A stretch of DNA of 64,000 bases from Campylobacter estrildidarum (lineage in GTDB: Bacteria; Campylobacterota; Campylobacteria; Campylobacterales; Campylobacteraceae): NCBI RefSeq assembly GCF_005406205.1, contig NZ_NXLZ01000001.1, positions 124,001 through 188,000 of the forward strand, in the 5' to 3' direction. The notes beneath the pieces are model-generated. The model saw only the letters and a list, made by a program, of their open reading frames with translations. It searched no databases and had not been told where the DNA came from. The stretch's first letter is position 1. The number at the start of each line of letters is the position of its first letter. Both the position numbers and the translations under genes were made by a program. Below, in pieces: positions 8,233 through 21,657 of this stretch.

Positions 8233-10002
8233 TTAATTACCTTCGATATTGTGCTTAAATTCAGGCACGATTTCATTTAAAACTTTAATTATATCTTTAT
8301 TTTGTTTAAGAATTTCAATTTGGGAATTTAAAAAAGCTAAATCAATTTTTTCATTTTTTACTACAAAAATACTTTCATACTTCGTTTTAGCGTCATTTTC
8401 ATCGATTAAAAGCTCTTCAAAAAGCTTTTCCCCTTTTCTAAGTCCTACAATCTTAATTTCTAAATCGGGACGATTTGAAAGCAAAAGCATTTTTTTAGCC
8501 AAATCTATAATCTTAACAGGTTTTCCCATATCCAATACAAAAAGCTCTCCTCCTTTTGCAATAGCTCCAGCTTGTAAGACAAGTTGCACAGCCTCATTTA
8601 CAAGCATAAAATAACGCACGATATCAGGATGTGTCAAAGTTAAAGCTTCACCTTTCTCAATTTGAGCTCTAAATTTAGGTATAACACTTCCACTTGATCC
8701 TAATACATTGCCAAAACGCACACAGGCAACTTCAAAATCAGAACTTGAAGAACTTAATGTATAAAGCTCGCAAACCCTTTTTGTACATCCCATAACACTT
8801 GTTGGACGCACAGCTTTATCTGTGCTGATCATCACAAATTTCTTAACACCATTGGTTTTAGCACTATCGGTTAAAATTTTTGTTCCTACTATATTATTAA
8901 TTACAGCAGTATAAGGGTTTTGCTCACAAAGTGGGACATGTTTATAAGCAGCAGCGTGTAAAATTAACTCAGGTTGATATTTTTTTAATGCCTTGTCAAT
9001 AGAATCTTGATCTAAAATGCTCATCATTAAAGGAGTAATCTTATCTTTAAAATTTTGCAATTCTTCATTAATTTTATAAAGATTAAATTCGCTATGATCA
9101 AGCATTATAAGATGTTTTGCACCAAATTTAATACATTGTTTGCAAAGCTCACTTCCTATAGTTCCACCTGCCCCGCTTACTAAAACAACCTTATCTTTTA
9201 AAAATGCTGCTACAGCGCCATCATCTAAATCTTTTGGCTTTCTAGCTAAAAGATCTTCTATACTGATATCTCTAGTTTTATTTTGAGTAAAAGAAAATAT
9301 TTTAACATCTATAATGCCATAGTCTATTAATTCTTCAAAAAGCTTTTTTAAAGATTCTTGCTCTAACTTCAATGCAATAATAGCTGTTTTAATACCATCT
9401 TGAACATAGTCTTTGATTTTGCTTTTATCTTGAACGATAAATTTGTCACAATAAGTCCCTATAAGCTCTTTTCTCTCATCAATCACCCCAACAGGATAAA
9501 ATCCTAAACTCCCCTCTCTTGCACCTTTTAATAAATGCAAAGCCTTAGAAGTCGCTCCTATAACGATACAAGGATTTTCCCGCTCGGCTTTGGAAGATTT
9601 AAAATCCACAAGCATCCTTTTGCTAATTCTTAAGGTTCCAATAAACATATAAGATATAACAAAATCAATTCCTATTGCACTTCTTGGAAAAGGATTAAAA
9701 AAATCGCTAAAAAAATAAAAGATTATCAAAAAACAAAATTCAGCTAAAGCTAAAGCAAAGAAAATCTTTCTTGCTTCATTTAAGGAAAAAAATCTCCAAG
9801 CAACTTTATAAATTCTAAAAATAAACAAAAAAGCTATTTTTAAAACAAGTAAAATCACTCCCGCTTTAAACATACCTTGATAGAAAATATTTGCAATATC
9901 TCCGCTAAAACGCAAAGAAAAAGCTAAATATATAGAAAGAGAAAATAAAATAATATCAAAGCATAAAAAAAAGATCAATCTCCTACTTTTATAAAAATCC
10001 AT
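8233..10002 (-). CDS. pglF: UDP-GlcNAc C4,6-dehydratase (membrane form)
   Basis: PglF converts UDP-GlcNAc to the 4-keto-6-deoxy sugar, the first step to UDP-diNAcBac for the N-glycan reducing end. The 589-residue protein has four N-terminal membrane helices (within about residues 10-130), a nucleotide-fold region around [15 protein letters not shown], and the catalytic SDR domain with [28 protein letters not shown] carries an STDKA motif in place of YxxxK, as in FlaA1/CapD-type dehydratases. It sits between pglE (2-base gap) and pglG (2-base gap). Confidence 0.95.
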   Translation of the reverse strand: MDFYKSRRLIFFLCFDIILFSLSIYLAFSLRFSGDIANIFYQGMFKAGVILLVLKIAFLFIFRIYKVAWRFFSLNEARKIFFALALAEFCFLIIFYFFSDFFNPFPRSAIGIDFVISYMFIGTLRISKRMLVDFKSSKAERENPCIVIGATSKALHLLKGAREGSLGFYPVGVIDERKELIGTYCDKFIVQDKSKIKDYVQDGIKTAIIALKLEQESLKKLFEELIDYGIIDVKIFSFTQNKTRDISIEDLLARKPKDLDDGAVAAFLKDKVVLVSGAGGTIGSELCKQCIKFGAKHLIMLDHSEFNLYKINEELQNFKDKITPLMMSILDQDSIDKALKKYQPELILHAAAYKHVPLCEQNPYTAVINNIVGTKILTDSAKTNGVKKFVMISTDKAVRPTSVMGCTKRVCELYTLSSSSSDFEVACVRFGNVLGSSGSVIPKFRAQIEKGEALTLTHPDIVRYFMLVNEAVQLVLQAGAIAKGGELFVLDMGKPVKIIDLAKKMLLLSNRPDLEIKIVGLRKGEKLFEELLIDENDAKTKYESIFVVKNEKIDLAFLNSQIEILKQNKDIIKVLNEIVPEFKHNIEGN

Positions 10003-10004
10003 AA

Positions 10005-11382
<1,378 letters not shown>

Positions 11383-11970
11383 CTACATCCTTTTTGCAGG
11401 TACTCCTGCAAAAACACCTTTTTCATTTTGGCTTTTAATCAAAGTTGATCCTCCGCCTAAAATACTATCATCGACTAAGCTTAAATTTGGCAAAACACAA
11501 GAATTAATTCCTAAAAGACAATTTTTTCCTATTTTTACATTGCCTGCACACTTAGCCCCAACACTAATGTGTGAAAATTCTCCAATTTCGCATTCATGCT
11601 CGATCACGCTTGAAGTATTTAAAATAACCCCTTTTGAAATTTTTACTCTTGCATTGACTACAACATAAGGCATAATTAAAATTCCAGCATCTTTTTCTAT
11701 AAAGGCACTAGGACTAATGATCGCACTTGGATGAATGAGATTGACTATTTTAAAACCGCTTTGAGAAACTTTTTCAAAAAAATCTTTTCTTAATTGATTA
11801 TTTCCTATGGCAATGAAAAAATCATATTTTTCTAAATTTGGATCAAAAGGCTTTGCTTTAAAATCATCTAAAAAAATACACTCCTTGTAACCTAAACTTA
11901 AGGCAACGTCTTCACAAACTAGCCCATGTCCGCCGGCACCATAAATATAAATTTTTTCAGTTCTTGCCAT
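11383..11970 (-). CDS. pglD: UDP-4-amino-sugar N-acetyltransferase
   Basis: PglD acetylates the C4 amine with acetyl-CoA to finish UDP-diNAcBac. The 195-residue protein (start ATG at 11970, [16 protein letters not shown], matching the C. jejuni start) has an N-terminal Rossmann-like UDP-sugar domain with GAGGHG. A left-handed parallel beta-helix of hexapeptide repeats follows ([15 protein letters not shown] to [17 protein letters not shown]). The catalytic His is expected in [11 protein letters not shown]. The start lies inside the end of pglC (14-base overlap). It differs from the NCTC 11168 protein I recall at many positions in the N-terminal half. Confidence 0.94.
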   Translation of the reverse strand: MARTEKIYIYGAGGHGLVCEDVALSLGYKECIFLDDFKAKPFDPNLEKYDFFIAIGNNQLRKDFFEKVSQSGFKIVNLIHPSAIISPSAFIEKDAGILIMPYVVVNARVKISKGVILNTSSVIEHECEIGEFSHISVGAKCAGNVKIGKNCLLGINSCVLPNLSLVDDSILGGGSTLIKSQNEKGVFAGVPAKRM

Positions 11971-12559
11971 TGAATTTCTCTGTTGTAACATGTCCTTCTT
12001 TGCTCACTCCACTTCTTTTTAGAACTTTTAAAGCCGTTAAAAACATAATTTTGAAATCAAATAAAAAACAAAGGTGTTCTACATAATACACATCAAGTTC
12101 AAATTTCTTTTCCCAAGAAATCGCATTTCTACCATTTATTTGTGCCCATCCTGTAATACCTGGACGAACACTATGACGCAATTTTTGTCTTTCATTATAA
12201 AGAGGCAAATACTCCACCAATAAAGGACGAGGCCCAACAAAACTCATATCACCTTTTAAAACATTGAAAAGTTGCAAAAGTTCATCTAAACTTAAAGATC
12301 TTACAAGTTTTCCAAAAGCCTTTAAACGCTTTTCATCTGGTAAAAGTTCCCCATTTTCATCTCTTTCATCGCTCATTGTTTTAAATTTATAAATTTTAAA
12401 AATTTTTTCATTTAAACCTGGTCTATCTTGAGTAAAAACAACACTTCCTTGAGTTAGTTTTAAAAGCAAGGCAGTTATAAAAATAATTGGTGAAAACAAT
12501 ACAAGCAAAAATAAAGCTAGATAAAAATCAAAAATTCTTTTCAAAAACTGATTATACAT
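11957..12559 (-). CDS. pglC: Undecaprenyl phosphate diNAcBac-1-phosphate transferase
   Basis: PglC starts lipid-linked assembly by moving phospho-diNAcBac from UDP to undecaprenyl phosphate in the inner membrane. The 200-residue protein is a monotopic phosphoglycosyl transferase: one N-terminal re-entrant hydrophobic helix ([20 protein letters not shown]), the [11 protein letters not shown] motif, the catalytic LSLDELLQL (Asp-Glu dyad) and the signature [15 protein letters not shown]. The ATG at 12559 is chosen because it gives the C. jejuni length and has AAGG upstream; a TTG six bases earlier is possible. It overlaps the 3' end of pglA by 8 bases. Confidence 0.95.
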   Translation of the reverse strand: MYNQFLKRIFDFYLALFLLVLFSPIIFITALLLKLTQGSVVFTQDRPGLNEKIFKIYKFKTMSDERDENGELLPDEKRLKAFGKLVRSLSLDELLQLFNVLKGDMSFVGPRPLLVEYLPLYNERQKLRHSVRPGITGWAQINGRNAISWEKKFELDVYYVEHLCFLFDFKIMFLTALKVLKRSGVSKEGHVTTEKFNGKN

Positions 12560-13682
12560 TTTCAATTGCCTTTTTATAAATTTCCAAATAACGCTGTGCT
12601 ATAATATTTTCATCATATTGTAAAGCATCTTTAGCTGCATTTGCGCCTAAATTATCCCTTAACTTTTCATCGTTTAATAAAAGTTCAATTTTATCAGCCA
12701 AATCCTTAGCATCTCCCGTTTGAAACCAAAGCCCATCATAAGCGTTTGAAATTGCCTCTACACATCCTTCGCAATCGCTTACCACAATAGCTTTGCCACA
12801 AGCCTTAGCCTCTAAAACACTCACAGGAAACCCCTCTTTATAGCTTGGTAGAACAAAAATATCACAATTTTGCAATAATTCCACTATATCATTTCTTGAT
12901 CCTAGATAATGCACATAGCCTGAATTTAAAAATTCCAAACTCGCACAAGAAGGATTATCGTCTCTTCCGCCAACTAAAACAAAACTGGCTCTTTCTTTTA
13001 ACAAATCTGCACTTTCATAAAATTCTTTAATCCCTTTGTGCCACAAAGCCCTTGCTATCATTAGAACAATAGGTTTTTTTTCTATATCTAAATTTTGCCA
13101 AAAAATTCTTTTTGACTCGTTATTTATTTTTATAGGAAAAAATTTTTTAAGATTGATACCAACTGATTTGATGATAAAAATTTTTTCTTGCTTAAGTCCT
13201 AAATTTCTCATAAAAAAAGCGTTGCTTTCATTAACAAAAATGAAACCATTTGCAAGCTTAAAAGAAATTTTATACAATAAATTTATATTCCATCTTACCA
13301 TCTTGCTTTTTAAATTATTATCAATATAAAAAGAACCAAGACCTTCTACTAAGCCAAAAATACATTTAATTTTAGCTAATTTAGCAGCTATAATTCCAAA
13401 AGTATTGCTTTTGTGTGCGGCACATTGGATAAGATCTAAATTTAAACTTTTTAAGACATTTTTTAAATGAAAAAAATTTTTTAAAACCACAAAAGGATTT
13501 AAACTGGATCTTGAAAAATCATAAATAATAAGATTTAAATTTAACTCTTGAAGCTTTTGTGTGTATTCATCTTTTGGGACTATGATAAAAATCTCATATT
13601 TTTGCTCCATTAAGGCTTTGATAATCGGCATTCTAAAATGATATATACTTGCTCCTGCATGGGATAAAAAACCTATTTTCAT
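12552..13682 (-). CDS. pglA: N-glycan alpha-1,3-GalNAc transferase PglA
   Basis: PglA adds the first GalNAc to Und-PP-diNAcBac on the cytoplasmic face of the inner membrane. The 376-residue protein is a GT4, GT-B fold enzyme: N-terminal [20 protein letters not shown], and in the C-terminal half [29 protein letters not shown] (the EGFP...E nucleotide-sugar motif) and DCEGCVEAI. Length equals the C. jejuni protein. It follows pglB by 12 bases. Confidence 0.94.
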   Translation of the reverse strand: MKIGFLSHAGASIYHFRMPIIKALMEQKYEIFIIVPKDEYTQKLQELNLNLIIYDFSRSSLNPFVVLKNFFHLKNVLKSLNLDLIQCAAHKSNTFGIIAAKLAKIKCIFGLVEGLGSFYIDNNLKSKMVRWNINLLYKISFKLANGFIFVNESNAFFMRNLGLKQEKIFIIKSVGINLKKFFPIKINNESKRIFWQNLDIEKKPIVLMIARALWHKGIKEFYESADLLKERASFVLVGGRDDNPSCASLEFLNSGYVHYLGSRNDIVELLQNCDIFVLPSYKEGFPVSVLEAKACGKAIVVSDCEGCVEAISNAYDGLWFQTGDAKDLADKIELLLNDEKLRDNLGANAAKDALQYDENIIAQRYLEIYKKAIENV

Positions 13683-13694
13683 TAAAATAAAGTC

Positions 13695-15842
13695 CTATCT
13701 TTTTAGTTTAAACACTTTGGCATCTTGGGTGTTAATCACCAAATCAAATAAATTTTTATCATAATTTCCTAAAAAAAACATTTGCACAAAAGCACTATCA
13801 AACATAACCTTGTTCATTAATATAAATTGTATATACGGAATGGTGCTATTTTTAATATAAAAAAGATAATATTGTCCGTTTTCGTCAATTGGAATTTCTT
13901 TATAGTCATTTTGCTGTATAGAATTTAATTCTATAAAACTATGAATATCTACTGAAGTACCATTATCAAACCTTAAACTTCTAAAATCATCGCTCAAATA
14001 AACTCCATTACTTAATAAAATTTCTCCATTTTGATTACTTAAAGGGTAAGCTGCACTAAAAACAAATGGTTGATTAAATTTTCCAGTATCAAGATTGATC
14101 AAAGAAAAACTTGCAATAGTTGAGAAAATAAAAGACATTCTAGCTGGCATATAAATATAAATATCTCGCGTTTTAGGCATATTTATTTTAAAATCAGGCT
14201 TAGATAAAGAATTTAAAAATAAATCAACATTACTTTCATTATAATCTTTCATCATTGCTTGCAAAATATCTTTTTTTAAAAGACTATCGTTAGGAGCATA
14301 AAAACTTTTTTCTGTATATTCTACACTTAATCTTGCCATATTAGCTGCAGATATTTGATCTTTAGTTAAAACAAACGAAGGAAAAAAGTTATCTTTTCCT
14401 AAATGTTTCCCCCCATCAACTAAAGTTTTAACATCACTATAATAACGGATTGGATAACCATAATCCCACCAAGCCACAACATAATCTTCTCTATTTGCAA
14501 TTTTTTTCAATTGATCTAGTTGCTTTGCTTCATTTTGAGAAAAAACCGTTGGTGCTTTATAAATATAAATATGAAAAAATGTCGGGATTAAGGATAAAAA
14601 AACAACTAAAGCGGTAATAGTATTGACTACCTTTAAATCGTATTTTTTTAAATTAATTTCTCTTAAAGAACAAATCAAAAAACCAAATCCAAGAGCCAAA
14701 ATAGGCACAGCATAGATAGTAAAACGAAGCCCACCTTTTAAAGCTAAAAAACCCAAAAAAAGCATAGGTAAAGTTAAAATCATACTTTTATGATTGATTA
14801 TAAGCCAAACTAAACCGATCATAGAAACACAAAATGTAATCTCATTAGCACTGATTCTTTTCATAAAAACGCTCAAATCAATACTTTCAACTTCTTGTAT
14901 GGTTTGATTAACATTAAAATAAACAAAACCTTGTGTTAAATTTGAACTTTCATCGGATCTAAAAATATAAAATTTAAGCTGATAGAGAATAGGATCAACT
15001 CCGCCACTTAAAATCAAAAAAATCAAAGTTAAAATTCCCAAAATAATTAAAAATTTTAATTTAAAATACTCATTTTTAAAAACGTAAAAACAAAATAATA
15101 ACACTATAATAGCACTTTGATAAAACCAAGCAATATTAGAAAGCGTTATGAGCATTAAAATGATACTCATATAAAAAATAGTTTCTTTTCTATGAAAAAC
15201 AAGAGCATATAATAAAAAACACCCTATTAATGCAACATTTAAGGTATAACTTGAAGGATACCACCAAAGATAAATCATGACAATAAAAGGCAAACATATG
15301 AAAGATAATAAATCTTTTCGTAAAACAAGTCGTATCATAAAAAATAAAATAAAAAGAGGTAAAACTATAACAAGCATATCTGTATCATAGTAACCTGCCA
15401 TAGTCCTATTATAATAGCTATTAGCTATACTCGCAAGTAGTGCTGCTACGAAACCAGCTAAAGGACGCTTATATTCATTAGCAATCAAAACAAGAGGTAT
15501 AATAATCAAAGAAGAAAGAAAAACACTCATATATAAAATAATGGTTTCAAAACTAAAAGGACTAAGTTTATAAATCCAATAAGTAAGCGTAGATAAAGGG
15601 GAATTAAAATAAGATAAATCATTAGGCTGATGAAATCCTGCTATCATATCTCTTGCACCTTCTGCAAAAGCATAGCCATCGTTTGAAGTTATCATAAGTT
15701 GATTATTAAAAAAATACTCATTAAACTGACTCGCCCAAAAAACCCAATAAAACCTACACACGACACTAAAAATGTAAGCACTAAAAATCATAAAAAACAA
15801 TAAAATCAAATTTTGGTTTTTAAAATACTCTTTTTTTAACAT
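13695..15842 (-). CDS. pglB: Oligosaccharyltransferase PglB
   Basis: PglB (STT3 family) moves the heptasaccharide from undecaprenyl pyrophosphate to Asn in D/E-x-N-x-S/T sequons of periplasmic proteins. The 715-residue protein has about 13 N-terminal membrane helices with the acidic metal-binding residues in ITSNDGYAFAEG (first loop) and GYYDTDMLV. A periplasmic C-terminal domain carries the WWDYG motif that binds the sequon Ser/Thr (VAWWDYGYPIRYY, about residue 457). Length is about that of the C. jejuni enzyme. It lies between pglJ (3-base gap) and pglA. Confidence 0.97.
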   Translation of the reverse strand: MLKKEYFKNQNLILLFFMIFSAYIFSVVCRFYWVFWASQFNEYFFNNQLMITSNDGYAFAEGARDMIAGFHQPNDLSYFNSPLSTLTYWIYKLSPFSFETIILYMSVFLSSLIIIPLVLIANEYKRPLAGFVAALLASIANSYYNRTMAGYYDTDMLVIVLPLFILFFMIRLVLRKDLLSFICLPFIVMIYLWWYPSSYTLNVALIGCFLLYALVFHRKETIFYMSIILMLITLSNIAWFYQSAIIVLLFCFYVFKNEYFKLKFLIILGILTLIFLILSGGVDPILYQLKFYIFRSDESSNLTQGFVYFNVNQTIQEVESIDLSVFMKRISANEITFCVSMIGLVWLIINHKSMILTLPMLFLGFLALKGGLRFTIYAVPILALGFGFLICSLREINLKKYDLKVVNTITALVVFLSLIPTFFHIYIYKAPTVFSQNEAKQLDQLKKIANREDYVVAWWDYGYPIRYYSDVKTLVDGGKHLGKDNFFPSFVLTKDQISAANMARLSVEYTEKSFYAPNDSLLKKDILQAMMKDYNESNVDLFLNSLSKPDFKINMPKTRDIYIYMPARMSFIFSTIASFSLINLDTGKFNQPFVFSAAYPLSNQNGEILLSNGVYLSDDFRSLRFDNGTSVDIHSFIELNSIQQNDYKEIPIDENGQYYLFYIKNSTIPYIQFILMNKVMFDSAFVQMFFLGNYDKNLFDLVINTQDAKVFKLKR

Positions 15843-15845
15843 ATC

Positions 15846-16943
15846 CTATCCTATTAAATGCTCCAAAGTATTGCGTGCAATTTTCACCTTATCAAAATCA
15901 AGGGCTCTACCTTTGGCTTTATTTTTATAAGCTTGTCTTAAATTTTCATCTTCAAGCATCGTTTTTAAACCATTAAACATAGAATTTTCATTATCAACTT
16001 CAACCAATAATCCAAACTCATCATTTCCAAAAAGCTCTCTAGCTCCGCTTTTATGATCGGTACAAACAACAGCACATCCACAAGCTAAGCTTTCGATTAA
16101 AACATTTGAAAAACCTTCAAACACTGAAGCAAATGCAAAAAATTCGCATTTACTCATATATTTATAAGGATTATTATCAAAACCTAAAAGCAAAACTTGA
16201 CTTTCTAATCCAAGCTCTTTTATCAAATTTTCTAATTCATTTTTTAAAATTCCCTCACCTAAAATAACAAGTTTTAAATTTGTTTTAAGTCTTGCATAAG
16301 CACGGATAAGCAAAGCGTGATTTTTTCCAGCATCTAATCTTCCAACACTTAAAATAAATTTATCTTTTAAAGCAATTTCTTCTTTGGATTTTTGCTCTAT
16401 ATTTTCTAAATCTATAGCATTATATAAAATTTTACATTGTTCTTTTTGGATTTTAAAATTTTGCACTAAATCCTCTAAATTTCCTTTAGAATTTGGCAAA
16501 ATCAAATCCGCTTTTGGATATAAAAAAGAAATCAAAAATTTATTTGCCCAAGAATTAAAATTATTTTTTTTATACATCACGCTTGGAGTAGTGCATTCAT
16601 TGATAACTAGGCGAGTTTTATTGCCAAAAATTCTTGCCATTAAAGCTATATAGTTTGGACGATTCAAAAACACAAATTCGGTATTTATATTTAAATTTTT
16701 ACACATTTTTTTATATTTTAAAGCCAAAAATGGAAGTTTAATCAATTTTAAAATCGCATTTTCACTAGGCTTGGAATGTTCTAAAAAATGGATATTGCAT
16801 TTTGGTATTTCATAAGAAATTTTCTCATTCATTAAAATCAAATGCACTTCAAATTTAAGATTTAACATAGGAAGTAAAGTTGCCACAACTCTTTCAGCAC
16901 CACCACTTCCTAAAGAATAAATAAAAATTGCTAATTTTTGCAT
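15846..16943 (-). CDS. pglJ: N-glycan GalNAc transferase PglJ
   Basis: PglJ adds the second GalNAc (alpha-1,4) to the lipid-linked glycan. The 365-residue GT4 protein starts MQKLAIFIYSLGSGGAERV (GGAERV loop). Later it has LSVGRLDAGKNHALLIRAY, LVILGEG and the motif FASVFEGFSNVLIESLACGC. Length equals the C. jejuni PglJ. Its start overlaps the end of pglI by 13 bases. The GGAERV start is shared with PglH and with the LOS GT4 gene at 25973; order in the locus was used to assign it. Confidence 0.93.
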   Translation of the reverse strand: MQKLAIFIYSLGSGGAERVVATLLPMLNLKFEVHLILMNEKISYEIPKCNIHFLEHSKPSENAILKLIKLPFLALKYKKMCKNLNINTEFVFLNRPNYIALMARIFGNKTRLVINECTTPSVMYKKNNFNSWANKFLISFLYPKADLILPNSKGNLEDLVQNFKIQKEQCKILYNAIDLENIEQKSKEEIALKDKFILSVGRLDAGKNHALLIRAYARLKTNLKLVILGEGILKNELENLIKELGLESQVLLLGFDNNPYKYMSKCEFFAFASVFEGFSNVLIESLACGCAVVCTDHKSGARELFGNDEFGLLVEVDNENSMFNGLKTMLEDENLRQAYKNKAKGRALDFDKVKIARNTLEHLIG

Positions 16944-17860
16944 AAACTCGTCCGTATTTTAGATAATTTTTTAATCATACTACTTGGAATTATACTTAAA
17001 ATGAGTAATATTAAAGCAGGTGTATTTATCTTGATGCTCAAACTTTTAAATAAACAACGATAAAGCTCTTTAAATTTTCCTCCAAGTTTTGCATAATATG
17101 CCGCCATTTTATAATAAATTGCACACATATTTTTATAATCTTTATCTCCTGTTTGATTTAACTCATTTTCCAAAATTCTAGCAAGTTCTAAATAACCAAG
17201 ATAAACCCTAATAGCATTTTTACTTGCCGCTAAAGTTACACTATCGCTTCTATTTAAACGATAAATTCGAAAGGCTTGGTGAATATAAAAAGTTTTTTCC
17301 TTGTATAGGTGTATCCAAAGTGTTGCTTCATTTCCATAAAATTCTTCATTAAAACGCTGATTTTCGAGTAAAGATTTTTTAAAAATAGAAAAAAACTCTC
17401 CGTGAAATTTTCCCATCAAAAAATCTTTTTTGTAAAGTTCTTGATCTTTATCTAAGCCCCTTCCGCTAAATTCTTGAGTTAGCTTTCCTTCTTTTTCAAT
17501 CAAGCAATTTCCAATAACATGAGAATAACCCTCATTAATTTTTTGCATTAAAATTTCTAAGGCGCTAGGCAAAAGCTCGTCATCATCATCCAAAAAACTT
17601 ATAAATTCTCCATTAGCATAATCTAAGCCATTGTTTTTGTTTCCATTAGGCCCTGCTTTATATTTATCATTTAAAACATATTTTATGCGATCATCTTGTT
17701 TTTGCATTTCTTGCACTATATCTTTTGTTTCATCGTTGGAATGATCATCGCTAATGATGATCTCTATATCTTTATAATTTTGCCTTTGTATGCTTTCAAT
17801 GGCTTTTTTAAGCAAATTTGGACGCTTAAAAGTAGGAACTATAATCGAAATTTTAGGCAT
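16931..17860 (-). CDS. pglI: N-glycan branching glucosyltransferase PglI
   Basis: PglI adds the branching beta-1,3-glucose to the GalNAc chain before flipping. The 309-residue GT2 (GT-A fold) enzyme has [34 protein letters not shown], and the DxD-type motif FISFLDDDDELLP near residue 95. The start is the ATG at 17860, giving exactly the C. jejuni length; an upstream frame adds five residues. It overlaps the 3' end of pglH by 8 bases. A hydrophobic C-terminal stretch (ALILLILSIIPSSMI) may attach it to the membrane. Confidence 0.93.
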   Translation of the reverse strand: MPKISIIVPTFKRPNLLKKAIESIQRQNYKDIEIIISDDHSNDETKDIVQEMQKQDDRIKYVLNDKYKAGPNGNKNNGLDYANGEFISFLDDDDELLPSALEILMQKINEGYSHVIGNCLIEKEGKLTQEFSGRGLDKDQELYKKDFLMGKFHGEFFSIFKKSLLENQRFNEEFYGNEATLWIHLYKEKTFYIHQAFRIYRLNRSDSVTLAASKNAIRVYLGYLELARILENELNQTGDKDYKNMCAIYYKMAAYYAKLGGKFKELYRCLFKSLSIKINTPALILLILSIIPSSMIKKLSKIRTSLCKN

Positions 17861-18929
17861 AAATAACCTCATCAATTAATTTTAACCATTGTTTTTTTAT
17901 CTCATTGATATCAAAATTGATACATCTTGTTTTAGCATTTTTCACCAAGCTAGATCTAAAATCTTCATTTTGTAAAACAAATTCAATCTTTTTTGCCAAC
18001 ATTTCTGCGTCGTCACATTCTACTAAAATTCCATCTTTATTATCTTCGATTAAATCCCTAGCTCCATCATAATACAAAGTTGAAATTCGGCACACGTTAA
18101 AATACAAACTTTCTATAAGCACAGTTGGTAAGCCTTCGACAAAAGAGCAAAGGCAAAGTATCTTAGCTTTTTTATAAAGCTCTTTAACATTTTCTACTTT
18201 GCCTAAAAATTCTACCTTTATATCCATCTCTTTAGCTTTTTTTTCAAGAACTAGTCTTAATTCTCCATCACCTGCTACAACGAAACGATAGCTTTTTTGT
18301 ATATTTTGATCTAATTTAGAGATTGCTTTTAAAAACATCATAGGATTTTTATTTGCATCTAAACGACCCACAAAAAGAATTAAATTTTCTTTTTCAAAAG
18401 AAGTTTCTAATGAAATTTCAGAGCTAAAATGACAAGGATTTAACAAAAGCTTAACCCTTTTTACAAATTTTTGATAATAAATTTGATCGCTACTACCTAA
18501 AACACTTAAAGCATCACAATAAGGATAAGTCAAACGCCTTAAAAATCTCCAAATTTTAGATTTTAAATAAGCTTGATTACTATGCTCGCTGATAATTAGT
18601 GGGGTATTAAGCCCGATTTTAGCGATAATACAAGCTATATTTGTGGTATCTAAAAAAGAAATAAATACATCGCTTGGAGTTTGATTTAAAAATTTTCTTA
18701 AAGTAAAAAATTTTCTAAAACGGCTTGCAATTTTGTGATAGATTGTATCAAATCTAAACTCAGGTAAGGTTTTAAGAGTAATATTATTTTCTAATTTGTA
18801 AAAAGAATTCCCTTGATGAAATTTTATAATACTCACTTCATGTTCTTTGCAAAGTGCATTAGCCAAAGTTACCAAAACACGCTCTGCACCACCTGAGTTT
18901 AAAGTCGCTATAATAAAAGTAACCCTCAC
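17853..18929 (-). CDS. pglH: N-glycan processive GalNAc transferase PglH
   Basis: PglH adds three terminal alpha-1,4-GalNAc units, with product inhibition setting the count. The 358-residue GT4 protein has [46 protein letters not shown] and [19 protein letters not shown]. The usual length is about 359. It starts in the last bases of pglK (4-base overlap) and ends within the pglI start. Confidence 0.93.
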   Translation of the reverse strand: MRVTFIIATLNSGGAERVLVTLANALCKEHEVSIIKFHQGNSFYKLENNITLKTLPEFRFDTIYHKIASRFRKFFTLRKFLNQTPSDVFISFLDTTNIACIIAKIGLNTPLIISEHSNQAYLKSKIWRFLRRLTYPYCDALSVLGSSDQIYYQKFVKRVKLLLNPCHFSSEISLETSFEKENLILFVGRLDANKNPMMFLKAISKLDQNIQKSYRFVVAGDGELRLVLEKKAKEMDIKVEFLGKVENVKELYKKAKILCLCSFVEGLPTVLIESLYFNVCRISTLYYDGARDLIEDNKDGILVECDDAEMLAKKIEFVLQNEDFRSSLVKNAKTRCINFDINEIKKQWLKLIDEVIYA

Positions 18930-20623
18930 TTAACTTCCTTAATCAATTTACCATATTCTAAACGATAAATGCTATCACAATTTGTTATGGTAGAAAGACG
19001 ATGAGCAATGATAATCATCGTTTTATCTTTTGAAATTTTATAAATTTCATCCATAATCTTAGCTTCACTTTTAATATCAAGCGCTGATGTTGCTTCATCA
19101 AGAATTAAAATTTCAGGTTCTAAATATAAAGCTCTAGCAATGGCTATACGTTGCTTTTGCCCCCCGCTTAAATTACTTCCACCATCTCCAACTTTTGTCC
19201 AAATTCCATCAGGAAGATGTTTGATAAAATGCTCCAAATTTGCTTGTTTAATCACTCTAAAAAGCCTTTCTTCATCAATCTCATCTCCAAAGCTAATATT
19301 TTTAGCAATGCTATCATTAAAAAGATAGATATTTTGAGGAATATAACCTATTTTTTGACGATATTTTTTGGCGTTTTTGGAATTTAATTCGACCCCATCA
19401 ATCAAAACTTTTCCCTCTTTGGGAGTTAAAAGTCCTAAAATAATATCTACTAAAGTACTCTTACCACAACCACTTTCTCCTATAAAAGCAATTTTTTCAC
19501 CTTTTTTTATTTCCAAATTTAAACTCTTGAAAAGGTTTTTTTTACCCTTGTAACCAAAACTTAAATTTTCAAGTCTAAGTTCTTTTTTGAAAGAAATTTC
19601 TTCATCACCTAAATTTTCTTCTTCTTGTTTAAAAATTTGATAAATAATATCCAAAGAAGAACGGTAGTAAATCAAATCATGATAACTTGTAATAATACGA
19701 TTTGCGCTTGGCATCAGACGATAAAGTGCTAAAACAAAAATAGAAATCGTAGCTAAGATATTAGAAATATCACTTTCATTTTTAAAAACTAAAAAAACAA
19801 CAATAAAAACAAGGACACAAAAGCCCACTCCTTCTAAATAAATTCTAGGAATGGCACCCATACTTTCATTAGTGATATTTGCCTTGGCAAAAATTTCACT
19901 TTGAGCCTTAAAAAGATTTAGAATTCCATCTTCTTTGGTTTTTAATTTGATAAGTTTGAAATTGTTTAAATTTGTATTTAAAATTTCAAAAAAATTTTTC
20001 ATCGCTTCTTCACGTCTAAGCCCTGCTTTTTTAATAATTGGGCTTAAAATTTTTATTAAAATCAAAGCATTAATCACCATAAAAATACTTAAAAATAAGG
20101 TAATTTTATAATTAATCAAAAGCATTAAAACATAAAGCAAAATCACAACAAAAATTTCACTCATCATCAGTAAAAATGAAGAAATCATTGTGCTTAGATT
20201 ATAAACTTCTCCTGTGATAGATTTTAAAATTTCGGATTGATTTTTTTGTGTGAAATCTTCATAATTTATATTTAAAAATTTTGCAAAAACTTTATAAGCA
20301 ATATTATGATATCTTCCCTTAGAGAATTTAGCCAACAAGTGGAAATAATAACTATTTAAAAAAGCCCTTAAAATATAAAAAACAATCAACGCAAAGCCAA
20401 AATAAACAATGATTTTAAATGTTGGTAGGGCCAAGTAATTTTTAATCTCTATTAGATAATGATTACGATCAAAATACGAAAAATCACTCGCTAAAGTGAC
20501 AAAGGGCATCACTAAAGAAATTGCAAAACTTTCTATAAAAGAAATAAAAACTGAAAAAAAAAGCAAAGAAAATAAAAATCTTTTATCTTCTTTGCTTAAA
20601 ATAAAAAATAATTTTTTTAACAC
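18926..20623 (-). CDS. pglK: Lipid-linked oligosaccharide ABC flippase PglK
   Basis: PglK uses ATP to move the undecaprenyl-PP heptasaccharide from the cytoplasmic to the periplasmic side. The 565-residue half-transporter has six membrane helices (residues about 10-310), then an ATPase domain with Walker [11 protein letters not shown]-loop [15 protein letters not shown] signature LSGGQKQR and Walker [12 protein letters not shown] with the switch His in IIAHRLST. I chose the GTG at 20623 (first residues [13 protein letters not shown]), which matches the C. jejuni N-terminus and has GGGAAAAG just upstream. It lies within the last bases of gne, so translation is probably coupled. Confidence 0.94.
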   Translation of the reverse strand: MLKKLFFILSKEDKRFLFSLLFFSVFISFIESFAISLVMPFVTLASDFSYFDRNHYLIEIKNYLALPTFKIIVYFGFALIVFYILRAFLNSYYFHLLAKFSKGRYHNIAYKVFAKFLNINYEDFTQKNQSEILKSITGEVYNLSTMISSFLLMMSEIFVVILLYVLMLLINYKITLFLSIFMVINALILIKILSPIIKKAGLRREEAMKNFFEILNTNLNNFKLIKLKTKEDGILNLFKAQSEIFAKANITNESMGAIPRIYLEGVGFCVLVFIVVFLVFKNESDISNILATISIFVLALYRLMPSANRIITSYHDLIYYRSSLDIIYQIFKQEEENLGDEEISFKKELRLENLSFGYKGKKNLFKSLNLEIKKGEKIAFIGESGCGKSTLVDIILGLLTPKEGKVLIDGVELNSKNAKKYRQKIGYIPQNIYLFNDSIAKNISFGDEIDEERLFRVIKQANLEHFIKHLPDGIWTKVGDGGSNLSGGQKQRIAIARALYLEPEILILDEATSALDIKSEAKIMDEIYKISKDKTMIIIAHRLSTITNCDSIYRLEYGKLIKEVK

Positions 20624-21606
20624 TGCTTTTCCCAATCATATGCTGACTTACAAATGAGATCTAAATCATCAAATTTTGGCTGCCAAGAAGTTAAAGTTCT
20701 TATTTTTTGTGCATCAGAAATTAAAACACTTGGATCACCTGCTCTACGCGGAGCAAGCTCTACTTTAAAATCAACTCCAGTTACTCTTTTCATAGACTCA
20801 ATGACTTCTTTTACACTAAAACCATGTCCATAACCTACATTAAAAATATCACTTTCGTGTTCTTCTAAGTATTCTAAAGCAGCTAAATGCGCACTTGAAA
20901 TATCATCGACATGGATATAATCCCTTATACAAGTTCCATCTTTTGTGTCATAATCATCGCCAAATATAAACATTTTATCACGTTTTTTTGCTGCACATTC
21001 TGCTGCTACTTTTATGAGTAAAGTTGCTTTTGGATAACGTTGACCTATATTAAAATCCATACAAGCACCCGCAACATTAAAATATCTTAAAATACAATAT
21101 TTAAACTCTGGATGTGCCATATTTGCATCTTTTAAAACCCATTCACTCATCAATTTACTTTTTCCATAAGGATTGATAGGCGCTAATGGACTATTCTCAC
21201 TTACAACCGAAGTTTGAGGTTCTCCATAGGTTGCAGCCGTAGAAGAAAAGATAAATTTATTTACACCTGTTTCTATACAAGTTTTAATTAAATTAGTCGT
21301 ATTTACCGTATTATTCATATAATATTTTAAAGGATCTTGCATACTTTCAAAAACTTCAATACTTGCTGCAAAATGAACGATAGCATCAAATTTTTCCCTT
21401 TCAAATAAAGATTTCACCTCTTTAAAATCACTCAAATCTAATTCAAAAAATTTAAAATCTCTTATGCTTTGCAAATCATTAATTGCAATTTTTGATCCCT
21501 TAGAAAGATTATCTAAAACGCAAAGCTCATGATCTGTTTTTAAAAATTGTCTCAAAGTATGAGAACCGATATATCCTGCACCACCGCTGATAAGAATTTT
21601 CATCAT
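20617..21606 (-). CDS. gne: UDP-GlcNAc/Glc 4-epimerase Gne
   Basis: Gne interconverts UDP-GlcNAc with UDP-GalNAc and UDP-Glc with UDP-Gal. It supplies GalNAc for the N-glycan, and Gal/GalNAc for LOS and capsule. The 329-residue SDR enzyme has the NAD motif GGAGYIGSH, the catalytic Ser/Thr in [13 protein letters not shown] and the YxxxK pair in [11 protein letters not shown]. Two consecutive ATGs are possible starts (21606 and 21603); the second gives the usual 328 residues. It is the first gene of the pgl run. Confidence 0.95.
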   Translation of the reverse strand: MMKILISGGAGYIGSHTLRQFLKTDHELCVLDNLSKGSKIAINDLQSIRDFKFFELDLSDFKEVKSLFEREKFDAIVHFAASIEVFESMQDPLKYYMNNTVNTTNLIKTCIETGVNKFIFSSTAATYGEPQTSVVSENSPLAPINPYGKSKLMSEWVLKDANMAHPEFKYCILRYFNVAGACMDFNIGQRYPKATLLIKVAAECAAKKRDKMFIFGDDYDTKDGTCIRDYIHVDDISSAHLAALEYLEEHESDIFNVGYGHGFSVKEVIESMKRVTGVDFKVELAPRRAGDPSVLISDAQKIRTLTSWQPKFDDLDLICKSAYDWEKQC

Positions 21607-21657
21607 TTTTCCTTTCTAAAATTAACTTTTTAAATTCTAATATATTTATTTTAATGA

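Noticed and set aside
15846-18929. PglJ and PglH as duplicated or exchangeable copies
   Set aside because: Both start with a GGAERV-type loop but the rest differs, and each matches its own known enzyme in length and gene order.
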